From assembly GCA_037443545.1 (NCBI GenBank), contig JBBIOD010000004.1, positions 24,326 to 88,325 of the forward strand: 64,000 bases of DNA, given 5' to 3'. The translations under genes and the position numbers were made by a program. Positions 45,529 to 52,849 of this stretch are shown here, one piece after another. The notes beneath the pieces were generated by a model, which searched no databases, was not told where the DNA came from, and saw only the letters and a list, made by a program, of their open reading frames with translations. Positions within the stretch are counted from its first letter, which is position 1, and each line of letters begins with the position of its first letter. The DNA is from JASEGV01 sp037443545 (GTDB lineage: Bacteria > Bacteroidota > Ignavibacteria > UBA10030 > BY39).

Positions 45529-46111
45529 TATATTAACAGAAAAAAGAAAGAATAAAATAGAAAATGTTTTAAAACACCGTCAGCCCGACCTGACAGTTGT
45601 AATGGAAAACATCCATGATCCGCACAATGTGAGCGCCATACTTCGTTCGGCTGATGCAGTTGGTGTGGATGTGGTTCAACTCGTTTACAATGTTGAAAAA
45701 TTTCCAAAATTGGGTAAGAAAAGTTCTGCAAGTGCAACCAAGTGGGTTGATAGACGATCGTTTGAGTCGATTAAAGAATGCTACGCTAAATTGCACTCGG
45801 AAGGATTTTTAATTTATGCAACTCACATGGGAAAGGACTCGAAAACGCTTTATCAGTTAGATTTAACAGAAAAAATTGCACTCGTGCTAGGCAACGAACA
45901 TCACGGTGTTTCGGACGAGGCTGCCGAATTAGCCGACGGCAACTTTCAGATTCCGATGGTTGGTATGATACAGAGTTTGAATGTTTCGGTTGCATGTGCA
46001 GTTTCACTTTACGAAGCGATGCGTCAACGACTCGAAAAAGATATTTATAAAAAGCCCAAATTTAATTCGCGGCAATTAAAAAAAATGTTCGATGATTGGG
46101 CGAAGAGATAA
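45515..46111 (+). CDS. trmH: tRNA/rRNA 2'-O-methyltransferase, TrmH (SpoU) family
   Basis: 198 residues. GTG start with AGAGG (45504-45508) six bases upstream; overlaps the transporter gene by 14 bp. SPOUT motifs: ENIHDPHNVSAILRSADAVG (motif 1), IALVLGNEHHGVS (motif 2) and IPMVGMIQSLNVSVACAVSLYEA (motif 3), which form the knotted SAM site. C-terminal basic helix. The NIHDPHN form is that of TrmH (Gm18 in tRNA). Confidence 0.92.
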   Translation: MKRHNILTEKRKNKIENVLKHRQPDLTVVMENIHDPHNVSAILRSADAVGVDVVQLVYNVEKFPKLGKKSSASATKWVDRRSFESIKECYAKLHSEGFLIYATHMGKDSKTLYQLDLTEKIALVLGNEHHGVSDEAAELADGNFQIPMVGMIQSLNVSVACAVSLYEAMRQRLEKDIYKKPKFNSRQLKKMFDDWAKR

Positions 46112-46130
46112 TAAATGGAGAATCAATAAT

Positions 46131-46703
46131 ATGGCAAGTAAAAAATTAAAAATTGGCGATGCAATGCCTTCTTTCGAAAGCTTACCGGCAACCGACGGAA
46201 TGAAATACAGCAGTTCCGACTTTTCGGATAAGAAAATATTAGTCGTAGTTTTTTCGTGTAATCACTGTCCGTATGTGAAAGCTTATGAAGAAAGAATGAT
46301 TGTGTTTCAGAGAGATTATTCTGCAAAAGGTGTTCAGTTAATTGCGATAAACTCGAACGAAACTTTAAACTATCCTCAAGATAACTTCGAGGAGATGGTA
46401 AAAAATGCGAAGAAGAAAAACTTCAACTTCGTTTTTTTAAGAGACGATGACCAATCCGTTGCCGATGTTTTCGGGGCGACGCATACTCCCGAGTTTTTTG
46501 TATTCTCCACCGAAGGCGGCTCCGCCTCGGGAGGATACGAGGAAAGAAAACTCCGGTATCACGGCAAGATGGACGACAACTGGCAAAATCCGGATGCTGT
46601 AAAAGAAAAATATTTACGGGATGCAGTAGATGCAATTTTAGCCGGGAACGAAGTTCAGGTTCCGGAAACTTTTTCGATTGGCTGCACAATCAAATGGCGC
46701 TGA
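46131..46703 (+). CDS. Thioredoxin-fold redoxin (AhpC/TSA type)
   Basis: 191 residues from the ATG at 46131 (GGAG at 46117-46120). Thioredoxin fold with CxxC at Cys43 and Cys46 in VFSCNHCPYVK, then IAINSNE and the cis-Pro region GATHTPEFFVF. No signal peptide, so cytoplasmic. Between FVF and KLRYHG, where this family usually has one short turn, there are about 12 extra residues (STEGGSASGGYEER) encoded by GC-rich palindromic DNA at 46515-46534. The rest (RYHGKMDDNWQNP) is standard. Electron donor unknown. Confidence 0.88.
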   Translation: MASKKLKIGDAMPSFESLPATDGMKYSSSDFSDKKILVVVFSCNHCPYVKAYEERMIVFQRDYSAKGVQLIAINSNETLNYPQDNFEEMVKNAKKKNFNFVFLRDDDQSVADVFGATHTPEFFVFSTEGGSASGGYEERKLRYHGKMDDNWQNPDAVKEKYLRDAVDAILAGNEVQVPETFSIGCTIKWR

Positions 46704-46756
46704 AAAAACATCCGATTTCTGACCTTGCGTAAGTTGAGAAGAAATCGGAAGTTTGG

Positions 46757-46810
46757 CCGAGCGTTGTAGAACCACCTTTTTTTTTAGGTGGTCGGCTCTT
46801 TTAAATTTTT
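46757..46810 (+). terminator. Intrinsic terminator after redoxin gene
   Basis: ACCACCT (46771-46777) pairs with AGGTGGT (46786-46792) across an 8-T loop; outer GCCGA/TCGGC adds to the stem. TCTTTT follows. Confidence 0.65.
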
Positions 46811-46836
46811 GCAATATTGCCATTCTCTCTTATTTT
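46808..46836 (+). promoter_or_regulatory. Candidate promoter of small ORF
   Basis: TTTGCA (46808-46813), 17-bp spacer, TATTTT (46831-46836). The -35 is weak. Confidence 0.3.
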
Positions 46837-46890
46837 CCGTAAGTTTTACATAATAAAACCTCAGTAATAAAATCACAAAAAGGAACAACT

Positions 46891-47076
46891 ATGGAAGATT
46901 CAAAACAGAATGCACAACCTGTAATCAGCGAATTTAAAGGCAAACCAACCATCAGAGTACCTATCGTTGACGACCCATCCCCCGATACTACGTGGCATTG
47001 GTTTACATTCGGAAAAAGTAAAGCGAAAGCTATTGTAAAGTTCTACGATGCAATCAAAAAGTTTGCTGAAGATTAA
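46891..47076 (+). CDS. Small hypothetical protein, 61 aa
   Basis: AAAGGAA precedes the ATG. 61 hydrophilic residues with a Trp-containing centre (PDTTWHWFTFGKSKAKAIVKF), no signal peptide or membrane helix. Codon use is like the neighbours. Placed between the redoxin terminator and the nuo promoter, so it is probably a single-gene unit. Family not recognised. Confidence 0.6.
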   Translation: MEDSKQNAQPVISEFKGKPTIRVPIVDDPSPDTTWHWFTFGKSKAKAIVKFYDAIKKFAED

Positions 47077-47083
47077 TCTGATA

Positions 47084-47112
47084 TTGCAATTCACTCCAAA
47101 TATTTATATATT
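47084..47112 (+). promoter_or_regulatory. Promoter of nuo operon
   Basis: TTGCAA (47084-47089), 17-bp spacer, TATATT (47107-47112). About 53 nt of leader to the nuoA ATG. Confidence 0.6.
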
Positions 47113-47171
47113 TTCCAAGTTTTTTTTATGAAAATTATAAATAGTAATATCAAAATTGGAATTGTTTCTAT

Positions 47172-47594
47172 ATGCTAACTGACTTCGGTCGTGTGCTATT
47201 ATTCTTTATTATCGCTGGGATTTTTGTTACTTTAGGTTTGGTTACCGCTTGGATTATCCGTCCGAAACGACCGTATCCCGATAAACTAACAACCTACGAA
47301 TGCGGCGAAGACCCGGTCGGTTCACCTTGGGTTAAATACAACATCCGCTTTTATGTTGTGGCTCTAATCTTCCTCATATTCGAAGTCGAAATACTTTTCC
47401 TATTTCCATGGGCACTCGTGTATCAGGACTTAGGACTTTTTGCGTTTATCGAAATGGTAATTTTCCTTACAATCCTATTCGTCGGTTACGCCTATGTTTG
47501 GGTGCGAGGCGATTTAGATTGGGATAGACCCGAACCTGATATCCCTTTCATCACCTTCCTCAATAATAAAAAACCTACAATTGAAGCAAAGTAA
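47172..47594 (+). CDS. nuoA: NADH-quinone oxidoreductase subunit A
   Basis: 140 residues, three membrane helices. The family signature TTYECGEDPVGSPWVKYNIRF follows the first helix (the motif contains the loop Cys), then FEVEILFLFPWA in the second helix. Membrane-arm subunit near the quinone chamber of complex I. First gene of the operon; nuoB starts 4 bp after its stop. Confidence 0.96.
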   Translation: MLTDFGRVLLFFIIAGIFVTLGLVTAWIIRPKRPYPDKLTTYECGEDPVGSPWVKYNIRFYVVALIFLIFEVEILFLFPWALVYQDLGLFAFIEMVIFLTILFVGYAYVWVRGDLDWDRPEPDIPFITFLNNKKPTIEAK

Positions 47595-47598
47595 AATA

Positions 47599-48129
47599 AT
47601 GGGACTATTAGATAAACGTTTTGAAAATAGCAATATAGTTATTACAAAAATGGATGACTTGCTAAACTGGGCAAGACTATCATCGTTGTGGTATATGCAA
47701 TTCGGGCTTGCATGTTGTGCTATCGAGATGATGGCAACGGGTGCATCGCATTACGATTTGGATAGGTTCGGAGCAATGCCGCGTGCAACGCCGCGCCAAG
47801 CCGATGTTATGCTTGTAACGGGGACGGTATCAATTAAAATGGCTGAGCGAATAAAACGATTGTACGACCAAATGGCTGAGCCGCGTTATGTAATTTCGAT
47901 GGGAAGCTGTGCCAATTGCGGCGGTCCATATTGGGAACACGGGTATCACGTTCTTAAAGGAGTCGATCGCGTTATACCTGTGGATGTTTATATTCCCGGC
48001 TGTCCACCACGCCCCGAAGCGCTCCTCGAAGGTTTAATTAAACTTCAGGAAAAAATTAGAAAATCAAGTTTGGTAGAATTAAAAAGTCATAAATCTCCGT
48101 CAAAGGCGGATCAGCATATGGCTGGATAA
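47599..48129 (+). CDS. nuoB: NADH-quinone oxidoreductase subunit B
   Basis: Peripheral-arm subunit that holds Fe-S cluster N2, the last electron carrier before quinone. All four ligands are present: the Cys-Cys pair in FGLACCAIEMMA, SMGSCANCGG (first Cys) and YIPGCPPRPE. Start at the ATG 47599 rather than the in-frame TTG 47581, which overlaps nuoA. A short basic tail follows the core. Confidence 0.96.
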   Translation: MGLLDKRFENSNIVITKMDDLLNWARLSSLWYMQFGLACCAIEMMATGASHYDLDRFGAMPRATPRQADVMLVTGTVSIKMAERIKRLYDQMAEPRYVISMGSCANCGGPYWEHGYHVLKGVDRVIPVDVYIPGCPPRPEALLEGLIKLQEKIRKSSLVELKSHKSPSKADQHMAG

Positions 48130-48157
48130 ATCTTTTGCTAAAGCCGAATCCCCGCCA

Positions 48158-48190
48158 GCCTACAATACAGGCTTATTCAGGCAGGTAGGC
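48158..48190. repeat. Inverted repeat in nuoB-nuoC gap
   Basis: GCCTAC (48158-48163) and GTAGGC (48185-48190) around a 21-nt loop that has its own GC-rich half-repeats (CAGGC). No T-run. The 91-bp gap is otherwise empty. Confidence 0.4.
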
Positions 48191-48220
48191 GACTTTATCG
48201 GAAAAATATAAGATCTAAAC

Positions 48221-48700
48221 ATGTCTCCTCAAGAAATATTAAATAAACTTACTGAAAAATTTGCTGATGCAATTGTTGAAGCAAAAGTCGAAGGTGTGCT
48301 GGAACCGTACGCAAAAGTCAAAGTTGAATCGATCCGGGAAATCTCTTCTTTAATGCGGGATGATTCTGATTTACAATTCGATACACTTATGTGTTTGAGC
48401 GGAATGGATTACGGGAAAGGAATTTTAGGAGTCGTTTATAATTTAGGGTCGATTGCAAAAAAACATAAATTTACATTAAAAGTAGAAATTTCTGTTGAAG
48501 CTGCAAACGTTCCTTCGGTAGAATCGGTGTGGCGAACAGCCGATTGGCACGAACGCGAAGCATTCGATTTGTTTGGAATTGTATTTACAGACCATCCCGA
48601 TTTACGCAGAATACTTTTGCCGGATGATTGGGAAGGATATCCTTTAAGGAAAGATTATCAAGTTCAGGAATTTTATCACGGTATGAAGGTACCATATTAA
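48221..48700 (+). CDS. nuoC: NADH-quinone oxidoreductase subunit C
   Basis: 159 residues. The 30-kDa subunit signature is present: VWRTADWHEREAFDLFGI then LRRILLPDDWEGYPLRKDY. Peripheral-arm subunit bracing nuoB and nuoD. Not fused to nuoD, unlike E. coli; nuoD starts 2 bp after its stop. Confidence 0.95.
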   Translation: MSPQEILNKLTEKFADAIVEAKVEGVLEPYAKVKVESIREISSLMRDDSDLQFDTLMCLSGMDYGKGILGVVYNLGSIAKKHKFTLKVEISVEAANVPSVESVWRTADWHEREAFDLFGIVFTDHPDLRRILLPDDWEGYPLRKDYQVQEFYHGMKVPY

Positions 48701-48702
48701 TT

Positions 48703-49848
48703 ATGGCAGAATCGATACAAACTCAGGATAGAAAACTCCGTACCGAAGAAATGGTAATTCAGATGGGGCCTCAGCACCCGTCAACGCACGGTGTTCTCAG
48801 GTTGGAAGTTACTGTCGAAGGCGAAATAGTTACACACGTAAAGCCGTACATCGGTTATTTACACAGATGTTTTGAAAAACATGCCGAACAAATGGGCAAC
48901 TATTCGCAAGTGATTCCCTATGTTGACAGAATGGATTATGTCGCTGCAATGTCGATGGAGTGGAGTTATGTTTTAGGGATGGAACGGATGTTAGGAATTC
49001 AAGTTCCAGAACGTGTTGAATACATCCGCGTAATTATGGCTGAACTTCAGCGGATTGCTTCGCATACAATTGCTATCGGAACATTCGGACTCGATTTAGG
49101 TGCGTTTACACCGTTCCTTTTTTTACTCCGCGACCGCGAAATGATTTTAGAAATTTTCGAACGAACTTGCGGTGCTCGTCTATTATATAACTATTTTTGG
49201 ATAGGCGGACTTTCGCACGACGTCCCTCTTGATTTTGTCGATAGAACTCGTCAGTTTTGCACTCAATTCAAAAAAACAATTGTAGAAGTAAACAACTTAC
49301 TATCTTACAACGAAATTTTTATCAAGCGGACAGCAAACGTGGGAATTTTACCGGCTAACGTTGCAATTAATTACGCAGCATCAGGACCTGTGCTACGTGG
49401 TTCAGGTGTGGATTGGGATTTAAGGCGCGACGATCATTACAGTATTTATAACCGTTTCGATTGGCAGCCACAAATCGGTAAAGGTGAACGTGGAACTCTT
49501 GGCGATTGCTGGGATCGCTACATCGTCCGTTGCCGCGAGATGGAACAGAGTGTAAAAATTATTGAACAGGCGATTGAACAATTGCCCGACGGTGATGTTC
49601 AGTCTGCAATTCCAAAACGTATTCGTCCCAACGCAAGCGAAATTTATATACGCACCGAAGCTCCACGCGGCGAATTAGGTTTCTACATTGTTAGCGATGG
49701 TTCAGGATCGCCTTACCGCGTTAAAGGCAGGTCGTCGTCGTTCGTGAACCTATCGGTTCTACCCGAAATTACTCGCGGTTATATGATTGCCGACCTCGTT
49801 GCAATATTAGGCAGCATTGATATTGTGTTAGGTGAGATTGATAGATAA
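48703..49848 (+). CDS. nuoD: NADH-quinone oxidoreductase subunit D
   Basis: 381 residues from the ATG at 48703, which follows the nuoC stop; the longer in-frame reading from 48628 overlaps nuoC. 49-kDa subunit: MGPQHPSTHGVLRLEV (quinone-site His and loop), GYLHRCFEKHAE, PERVEYIRVIMAELQRIASH, and C-terminal APRGELGFYIVSDG and VLGEIDR. It forms the quinone pocket with nuoB. Normally nuoEFG or nuoG would follow; here nuoH does, after a repeat-filled 59-bp gap. Confidence 0.96.
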   Translation: MAESIQTQDRKLRTEEMVIQMGPQHPSTHGVLRLEVTVEGEIVTHVKPYIGYLHRCFEKHAEQMGNYSQVIPYVDRMDYVAAMSMEWSYVLGMERMLGIQVPERVEYIRVIMAELQRIASHTIAIGTFGLDLGAFTPFLFLLRDREMILEIFERTCGARLLYNYFWIGGLSHDVPLDFVDRTRQFCTQFKKTIVEVNNLLSYNEIFIKRTANVGILPANVAINYAASGPVLRGSGVDWDLRRDDHYSIYNRFDWQPQIGKGERGTLGDCWDRYIVRCREMEQSVKIIEQAIEQLPDGDVQSAIPKRIRPNASEIYIRTEAPRGELGFYIVSDGSGSPYRVKGRSSSFVNLSVLPEITRGYMIADLVAILGSIDIVLGEIDR

Positions 49849-49858
49849 ATGGAATAAT

Positions 49859-49907
49859 TGAAAAATGAAAATTAAAAATTATAGATCCGAATACCGAAAT
49901 TTAAAAG
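49859..49907 (+). repeat. Degenerate 7-bp repeat array, nuoD-nuoH gap
   Basis: Seven heptamers in register end exactly at the nuoH ATG: TGAAAAA, TGAAAAT, TAAAAAT, TATAGAT, CCGAATA, CCGAAAT, TTAAAAG. Two share the CCGAA core seen in the next gap. Confidence 0.5.
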
Positions 49908-50930
49908 ATGGATAAATTTTTAACCGACATATTAGGAAGCGAAATATTTGCATACATAATAATCGCAATATTGCCGCTTTTATTTATCGTTCCTTATGCA
50001 TTGTTTGCAGTATGGCTCGAGAGAAAACTTTCAGCATTTATGCAAGACCGATTAGGTCCGATGTACACCGGCGGCTGGCACGGATGGGCACAGACAGTTG
50101 CCGATATCATCAAACTTATTCAAAAAGAAGATATCGTTCCATCGGCAGCCAATAAAAAACTCCATTTGATCGCTCCGTTCTTGGTGTTCGTCGGTTCGTA
50201 TGCCGCATTCGCAGCAATTCCATTCAGCAGCGAATATATCGGTAGTCATCTCAATTTGGGTATTTTCTTTATCATTGCAGTATCGTCACTGGTGGTTGTC
50301 GGTTTGTTGATGGCCGGCTGGGCTGCTAATAACAAGTGGTCGCTATTGGGCGCCATGCGTGCGGCTGCTCAAATTGTTAGTTACGAAATTCCGATTGCCC
50401 TCGCATTGCTCGCTGTAATTATGATTGCCCAAACATTGAACCTTCAGGAAATTAATCAGATGCAAAGCGGTTGGTTCTGGAATTGGTTTATCTTTGCAAA
50501 GTTTCCATTCGTATTTCTCGCTTTTTTAATTTACTTCGTAGCATCACTTGCCGAAGTCAACCGGACTCCTTTCGATATTCCCGAAGCTGAATCCGAACTG
50601 GTTGCTGGTTACCACACCGAATACACCGGGATGAAATTTGCGATGTTCTTTTTAGCTGAGTATGCAAATATGTTTGCCGTTTCGGCGATCGCTGCGGCAG
50701 TTTTTCTCGGTGGCTGGAACAGTCCGTTCGGCGATTTTATGAGTGGACCAATCTGGGGTGTGTTTTGGTTTGTTACCAAAGGTATGTTTTTTATAGTTGT
50801 TCAAATGTGGCTGCGTTGGACGCTGCCGCGTACGCGTGTCGATCAGTTGATGTACATTTCGTGGAAAGTCTTAACTCCCTGGGCTTTCGTTTGTATATTT
50901 GCAATTGGCTTGTGGATGGTGTTACAATAA
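49908..50930 (+). CDS. nuoH: NADH-quinone oxidoreductase subunit H
   Basis: 340 residues, eight or so membrane helices. The quinone-site loop is conserved: WLERKLSAFMQDRLGP and GWAQTVADIIKLIQKED, then EVNRTPFDIPEAESELVAGYHTEY. Links the peripheral arm to the proton-pumping arm. Followed by an interrupting four-helix-bundle gene rather than directly by nuoI. Confidence 0.96.
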   Translation: MDKFLTDILGSEIFAYIIIAILPLLFIVPYALFAVWLERKLSAFMQDRLGPMYTGGWHGWAQTVADIIKLIQKEDIVPSAANKKLHLIAPFLVFVGSYAAFAAIPFSSEYIGSHLNLGIFFIIAVSSLVVVGLLMAGWAANNKWSLLGAMRAAAQIVSYEIPIALALLAVIMIAQTLNLQEINQMQSGWFWNWFIFAKFPFVFLAFLIYFVASLAEVNRTPFDIPEAESELVAGYHTEYTGMKFAMFFLAEYANMFAVSAIAAAVFLGGWNSPFGDFMSGPIWGVFWFVTKGMFFIVVQMWLRWTLPRTRVDQLMYISWKVLTPWAFVCIFAIGLWMVLQ

Positions 50931-50938
50931 AAAATAAT

Positions 50939-50980
50939 CGAATACCGAATAGTGAATTATGAATTTTGAATATCGAAGTG
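50939..50980 (-). repeat. Degenerate 7-bp repeat array upstream of four-helix-bundle gene
   Basis: Six units in register: CGAATAC, CGAATAG, TGAATTA, TGAATTT, TGAATAT, CGAAGTG. Core YGAATNN, that is NNATTCR on the other strand. It covers both possible starts of the four-helix-bundle gene. Confidence 0.7.
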
Positions 50981-51286
50981 AAAAAAAATAGAAAATATGG
51001 TTTGGAAGAGTGGCTAATAAACTTTGCCATAACGGTGATAAAGCTTGTCGATAAATTACCGAATACTATGGCACCCAATTACCATTCGTGGCAGTTAACT
51101 CGTTCAAGTATTTCTCCCGCTCAAATTTATGGAGAAGCTTTGGGCGCCGAAACAAATAACGATTTTATTCACAAATTGAAAATTGTTCTTAAAGAACAAC
51201 GCGAATCTTACGTTCAGTTGAAAATCAGTGAGAGATTAACTTCATCAAAGGACTTAAAATATGCGCTTGATTGCCGACAACTGTAA
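50966..51286 (+). CDS. Four-helix-bundle protein (23S rRNA IVS type), frameshifted near 3' end
   Basis: 106 residues of the family found in 23S rRNA intervening sequences and as loose genes (TIGR02436 type): RKYGLEEWLINFAITVIKLVDKLPN, then SISPAQIYGEALGAETNNDFIHKLKIVLKEQRES. The start is unclear: TTG 50966 or GTG 50978, neither with a Shine-Dalgarno. After LTSSKDLKYAL the frame changes; the proper last helix continues in another frame (see 51261-51356). Inserted between nuoH and nuoI, the only gene in the operon not part of complex I, and bracketed by 7-bp repeat arrays. Function of such orphan copies is unknown. Confidence 0.75.
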   Translation: MNIEVKKNRKYGLEEWLINFAITVIKLVDKLPNTMAPNYHSWQLTRSSISPAQIYGEALGAETNNDFIHKLKIVLKEQRESYVQLKISERLTSSKDLKYALDCRQL

Positions 51287-51356
51287 TAAATTAATATCAT
51301 TTATTTTGAAGAGCATAGAAACTACTAAAAGTGGAAAGGTAAAAAATAATTCATGA
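51261..51356 (+). pseudogene. Out-of-frame 3' tail of the four-helix-bundle gene
   Basis: In the next frame the sequence reads IADNCNKLISFILKSIETTK, the expected C-terminal helix of this family, to a TGA at 51354-51356. A single indel near 51255-51270 separates it from the main ORF. Either the gene is decaying or the consensus has one base wrong. Confidence 0.65.
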
Positions 51357-51390
51357 TTCGATATTCAGCATTCAGAATTCTGCATTCAAT
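51349..51390 (+). repeat. Degenerate 7-bp repeat array upstream of nuoI
   Basis: Six units in register: ATTCATG, ATTCGAT, ATTCAGC, ATTCAGA, ATTCTGC, ATTCAAT. Every unit has ATTC. Orientation is opposite to the array at 50939-50980. Confidence 0.75.
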
Positions 51391-51396
51391 ATAATT

Positions 51397-51969
51397 ATGA
51401 AACAGTACTTTGTAGATATATTTAAATCAATTTGGACGGTTCTGATTGGCATGCGCATCACTTTCTCGCATCTGTTTGTGCCTGCTGTTACGATTCAGTA
51501 TCCGACAGTAAAAAAGACACTCCCCGAACGTGCCCGAAATCGTTTGTATGTCAATATGGACGATTGTATTGGGTGTTTACAGTGCTCGAATGCCTGTCCT
51601 GTAAATTGTATAGATATTGAAACTGTGAAATCGTTGCCTACCGAAGATTTGGGTTTGACTTCGAAAGGAACTAAGAAACGTTTGTATGTAACCGAATTCA
51701 AAATTGATATCGGAAAATGCTGTTACTGCGGGCTTTGTGTTCCGCCTTGTCCTACTGAATGTATATTTATGACCGATACATACGAATTTTCGGAATATAA
51801 ACGGCACGATTTGATATATAATTTTTGTACGATGACCGAAGAGGAGATTGCCCGTGTAAAAACACAAGCAGCAGAAGCCGAGAAGGAAGCAGCAGCTAAA
51901 AAGGCAGCAGCAGGAAAACCCGCAGTCCCGGCAAATCCCGGACAAACTAAAACCGAAAATCCAACATAA
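51397..51969 (+). CDS. nuoI: NADH-quinone oxidoreductase subunit I
   Basis: 190 residues. Two 4Fe-4S ferredoxin motifs carry clusters N6a and N6b: CIGCLQCSNACPVNC and CCYCGLCVPPCPTEC (the second preceded by a Lys-Cys). Between them lies a longer linker than usual (KSLPTEDLGLTSKGTKKRLY). The last about 40 residues (from ARVKTQAAEAEKEAAAKK) are a low-complexity Ala/Lys/Pro tail not needed by the fold. Peripheral-arm subunit. Confidence 0.95.
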   Translation: MKQYFVDIFKSIWTVLIGMRITFSHLFVPAVTIQYPTVKKTLPERARNRLYVNMDDCIGCLQCSNACPVNCIDIETVKSLPTEDLGLTSKGTKKRLYVTEFKIDIGKCCYCGLCVPPCPTECIFMTDTYEFSEYKRHDLIYNFCTMTEEEIARVKTQAAEAEKEAAAKKAAAGKPAVPANPGQTKTENPT

Positions 51970-51975
51970 AAAATT

Positions 51976-52485
51976 ATGAATTTGATCGATATACTATTTT
52001 ACTTCTTTGCAACAATCTCTGTAGTTTCAGCATCGATTGTTGTTTTTTCAAAAAATATAATTTACTCGGCTTTTTCGTTGTTATTCACTTTTTTTGCAGT
52101 AGCCGGACTTTACGTTTTGCTGAACGCCGATTTTCTTGCTATCACTCAATTACTTATTTATGTGGGGGGTATTTTAGTGCTGATGTTATTCGGGGTAATG
52201 TTAACTCATAAAGTTATAAGTGTGGACATTAAATCAGGCACGTTAAAAATTTTACCCGCTGCGCTTATTACTTCAATGATTGCTGGAACTCTCATTGGCA
52301 TCTTCACTGTAACCGATTGGAAAATTGCACCGGCACAAACCGCCGACCCAATTCCAACAGCCAAAGGGATTGGTGAAATGTTTATGACAACTTGGCTATT
52401 ACCATTCGAGGTTGCATCGGTTATTTTGTTAATCGCTCTAATCGGTGCTGCAATCCTGGCAAGAAGAGAGAAACAAGCGAAATAG
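51976..52485 (+). CDS. nuoJ: NADH-quinone oxidoreductase subunit J
   Basis: 169 residues, five membrane helices. Family pattern: FFATISVVSASIVVFSKNIIYSAFSLLFTF in the first helices, ADFLAITQLLIYVGGILVLMLFGVMLT in the third, and a last helix with LLIALIGAAILARRE. Membrane-arm subunit. Starts 6 bp after nuoI. Confidence 0.95.
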   Translation: MNLIDILFYFFATISVVSASIVVFSKNIIYSAFSLLFTFFAVAGLYVLLNADFLAITQLLIYVGGILVLMLFGVMLTHKVISVDIKSGTLKILPAALITSMIAGTLIGIFTVTDWKIAPAQTADPIPTAKGIGEMFMTTWLLPFEVASVILLIALIGAAILARREKQAK

Positions 52486-52528
52486 TGTTTAAAAACAGTA
52501 AACAAAAAAGAAATTTAACAGGCAATTA

Positions 52529-52840
52529 ATGTTACAAATAGGATTAACGCATTACTTAGTATTGAGCGCCATTTTATTTTCACTCGGAATTTGGGGCGTT
52601 GTATCTCGCCGCAATGCCATCTTGGTATTAATGGGCATCGAATTAATTCTTAATGCCGCGAATATAAATTTTATCGCCTTCTCTCGTTACGGCACTTTAA
52701 ATCTAGACGGTCACATGGCTGCCATTTTTGTAATAGTCCTCGCAGCAGCCGAAGCTGCCATTGCTTTAGCAATCGTTTTAAACATCTATAAAACTTTCCA
52801 AACTGTGAACGTTGATGAAATTAATAAGTTGAAAGAATAG
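52529..52840 (+). CDS. nuoK: NADH-quinone oxidoreductase subunit K
   Basis: 103 residues, three helices. HYLVLSAILFSLGIWGVVSRRNAILVLMGIELILNAANINFI has the conserved membrane Glu in MGIELILNA; the second conserved Glu is in AAAEAAIALAIVLNIYK. Proton-path subunit of the MrpC type. Confidence 0.96.
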   Translation: MLQIGLTHYLVLSAILFSLGIWGVVSRRNAILVLMGIELILNAANINFIAFSRYGTLNLDGHMAAIFVIVLAAAEAAIALAIVLNIYKTFQTVNVDEINKLKE

Positions 52841-52849
52841 TTTGAAGAT

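Noticed and set aside
48628..48702. Upstream in-frame extension of nuoD
   Set aside because: It lies inside nuoC in another frame; the ATG at 48703 directly follows the nuoC stop and gives the usual NuoD start.
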